Part shown: one piece after another, positions 62,430-64,000 of the stretch
How the letters are laid out: every line of letters begins with the position of its first letter
Numbering within the stretch: position 1 is the first letter of the stretch
Assembly: GCF_017377775.1 (NCBI RefSeq)
Contig: NZ_JAFVLN010000002.1
Location: 62,001-126,000, forward strand
Source of the DNA: Streptomyces sp. VRA16 Mangrove soil
Lineage (GTDB): Bacteria; Actinomycetota; Actinomycetes; Streptomycetales; Streptomycetaceae
Direction of reading: 5' to 3'
Length of the DNA stretch: 64,000 bases
Made by a program: the position numbers and the translations under genes
The notes under the pieces: model-generated
The model's database searches: none
What the model was told of the DNA's origin: nothing
Seen by the model: only the letters and a program-made list of their open reading frames with translations

Positions 62430-63992
62430 CTAGCTCGCGTACGTCTCGAACTCGGCGACCTTCGGGGTCGCGGAGGCGCCGGTGATCTCGAAGGTGATCT
62501 TCTTCAGCGAGGTGGCGTCGAAGGAGATCGTGCCCGCGCCGCTGCCCGTCTTGAGCACGGCGCCGGTGTCGGCGTTCAGCAGCCGCCAGGCGCCGATGGC
62601 ACCCGTGGCGTCCGCCGCCTCACGGATCCGGACGGAGGAGACCGTGGTGGCGGAGCCCCACTTGACGGAGACCGAGCCGGTCGTGCCGGACGGCGACCAG
62701 TAGGTGCTCATGTCCCCGTCGCGCACGTTGCCGTAACTGGTGCCGGACGCCTTGCTCGTGCCGTCGGCGCCCGCTGTCGAGCTCAGGCTGAGGTTGGTGC
62801 CGCTGGGCGCGGTCGCGGTGTCCGTCGGCGTCGGGGTCGGCGTCGCCGTGTCCGTGGGGGTGGTGCTCGGGTCGGGGCTCTGCGCGGAGCAGCTGCCGTC
62901 CGACACCTTCATGCCGTTGCCGGCGCCCGCGGTCGCGGTCACCACGTCCGGTACGCAGCTCGCGTCGTCCAAGGTGTACGCGTACGGGACGGAGACCGTG
63001 GTGTTGGAGACCGGATCGGGCCCTGCCGGGTTGTTCTCGTCCCCGGGGTCGGACCAGGTCACGTTGTCGAAGATGTTGCCGCTGACGTCCCAGTACCCGG
63101 CCAGATCGGTGTAGAAGGTGCCGAGGACGTCCTTGGAGTCCTTGAAGTAGTTGTTGTCGACCTTGGCCTTGGCGCCGACGCGGGAGTTGATGCCCGACTC
63201 GTTCAGGCTCACGTAGTAGTTGTTGTACATGTGGGCCGTGCCGCCGCGCAGCAGGGGTGTACGGGAGTCGATGTTCTCGTAGAGGTTGTGGTGGAACGTG
63301 ATGTAGCTGCTCTCGATGTTGCTGTCGCTGGAGTTGACGAGGCCGCCGCGGCCCGAGTTGCGCAGCGTGCTGTACGAGAGCGTGACGTACCGGGTGTTGT
63401 CCTTCAGGTCGAAGAGCCCGTCGTAGCCGTCGGACTCGCCGCCCGAGGCGATGAGGTTCACGTGGTCGACCCAGACGTTGTGGACGTCGGTCTCCATGCC
63501 GATGGCGTCGCCGCCGTTGGAAGTGGGCGTACCGGACTTCTTGACGTTCTGGACCGTCACGTTCTGGATGATGATGTTGCTGGACTCCCTTATGTGGATG
63601 CCCAGTTGGTCGAAGACGGCGCCGCTGCCGACGCCGACGATCGTGACGTTGCTGATCTGCTTGAGCTCGATCACGCCGTCGGCGGTGTTGCAGCTCTCGC
63701 CCGACACCTTGCTGGTGTTGGCGTGGTTGATGGTGCCCTCGACCTCGATGGTGATCGGGGTGTCGCCTGCGGCCCGGCCGCACAGGGCCTGGTGGATCTG
63801 GGTGCCTGTGGTCGCCTTGACGGTGGTTCCGCCGGCGCCGCCCGTGGTGCCGCCGTTCTGGGTGGCGTAGCCGGTGGCTCCGCCGATCGCGGCGGCCGAT
63901 GCGGAGGGCATCGTGAGGATGGCTCCGGTGGCCGCGGCCATGCCCATGGCGGCCACCGCCGCGTAGATGCCGCGTGCGGCTCGTCGTCTCAT
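62430..63992 (-). CDS. Secreted pectate lyase (PL1) with C-terminal discoidin-like domain
   Basis: A 520-residue enzyme with a signal peptide (RRRAARGIYAAVAAMGMAAATGAILTM, cleavage near ASA-AAI). The parallel beta-helix of PL1 runs to about residue 370, with VWVDHVNL near 178 and the active-site RxPxxR motif SRTPLLRGG near 243-248. A threonine-proline linker (TPTPTPTDT) follows, then a galactose-binding-like/F5-F8 type C domain of about 115 residues that may bind pectin or cell wall. It cuts polygalacturonate by beta-elimination. ATG 63992 lies near the window end so its ribosome site is outside. The gene suggests plant-residue use, as does the xyloglucan locus. Confidence 0.93.
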   Translation of the reverse strand: MRRRAARGIYAAVAAMGMAAATGAILTMPSASAAAIGGATGYATQNGGTTGGAGGTTVKATTGTQIHQALCGRAAGDTPITIEVEGTINHANTSKVSGESCNTADGVIELKQISNVTIVGVGSGAVFDQLGIHIRESSNIIIQNVTVQNVKKSGTPTSNGGDAIGMETDVHNVWVDHVNLIASGGESDGYDGLFDLKDNTRYVTLSYSTLRNSGRGGLVNSSDSNIESSYITFHHNLYENIDSRTPLLRGGTAHMYNNYYVSLNESGINSRVGAKAKVDNNYFKDSKDVLGTFYTDLAGYWDVSGNIFDNVTWSDPGDENNPAGPDPVSNTTVSVPYAYTLDDASCVPDVVTATAGAGNGMKVSDGSCSAQSPDPSTTPTDTATPTPTPTDTATAPSGTNLSLSSTAGADGTSKASGTSYGNVRDGDMSTYWSPSGTTGSVSVKWGSATTVSSVRIREAADATGAIGAWRLLNADTGAVLKTGSGAGTISFDATSLKKITFEITGASATPKVAEFETYAS

Positions 63993-64000
63993 GTGGAGGT

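Overview
The window looks like a piece of a Streptomyces (or very close actinomycete) chromosome. GC content is very high with strong third-position GC bias. GTG starts and ATGA/GTGA stop-start overlaps are common, there are Tat-type signal peptides, and several families are typical of Streptomyces (SAV_2336-type regulator, VMAP/trypco2 proteins, NHLM peptide exporters). I see no tRNA, rRNA, CRISPR array, prophage or insertion sequence.

Region 1 (1-14460) is a complete-looking xyloglucan utilisation locus. Two genes read leftward: a GH31 alpha-xylosidase of YicI type, cut by the window start, and a GH3 beta-glucosidase. Divergently, a sugar ABC transporter (lipoprotein plus two permeases), a GH42 beta-galactosidase, a GH95 alpha-fucosidase and a secreted GH12 endo-glucanase/xyloglucanase read rightward, and a convergent LacI-type regulator follows. 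Four copies of one palindrome (core CGAAGCGCTTCG) sit in the divergent promoter and in front of the regulator gene. The enzyme set matches the linkages of fucogalacto-xyloglucan: GH12 cuts the backbone outside, the ABC importer takes up oligosaccharides, and fucosidase, galactosidase, xylosidase and glucosidase dismantle them inside.

Region 2 (14.5-23.4 kb) has small hypothetical genes, a DUF1275 membrane protein and a peptide export cassette. The cassette holds a double-glycine-leader precursor with a glycine-rich, cysteine-free core, a hairpin, an HlyD-like adaptor, a C39 peptidase-ABC transporter and a second NHLM-type ABC protein. No modifying enzyme is present.

Region 3 (23.4-27.7 kb) is a GntR-controlled catabolic operon: MFS importer, an Asp/Glu-racemase-superfamily enzyme fused to a GAF domain, and a polysaccharide-deacetylase-family hydrolase of the cyclic-imidase/PgdA type. 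Region 4 (27.7-30 kb) is a two-component system with a small membrane protein.

Region 5 (30-37.4 kb) carries a class 3 lipase divergent from a giant haem protein that joins a catalase-like domain to a cyclooxygenase/alpha-dioxygenase-like peroxidase domain. A nitroreductase-like protein and a serine hydrolase follow. The lipase, dioxygenase and catalase-like set suggests a bacterial oxylipin pathway and is the most novel-looking system here.

Region 6 (37.4-44.5 kb, leftward) is an operon of a dynamin-like GTPase, a large Hsp70-like ATPase and a third protein of unknown fold. Region 7 (44.8-54.6 kb) has a secreted GH31 enzyme, an orphan cytochrome b (QcrB type), a small conserved protein with a FadR-type regulator, two MFS transporters and a decayed PQQ-propeller pseudogene. 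Region 8 (54.6-61.6 kb, leftward) is a VMAP-type ternary system: trypco2 protein, trypsin-like VMAP protein, MoxR AAA+ ATPase and a SAV_2336-type protein with pseudokinase and degenerate P-loop domains. A small lipoprotein and a secreted pectate lyase with a C-terminal carbohydrate-binding-like domain close the window, so plant cell-wall degradation appears at both ends.
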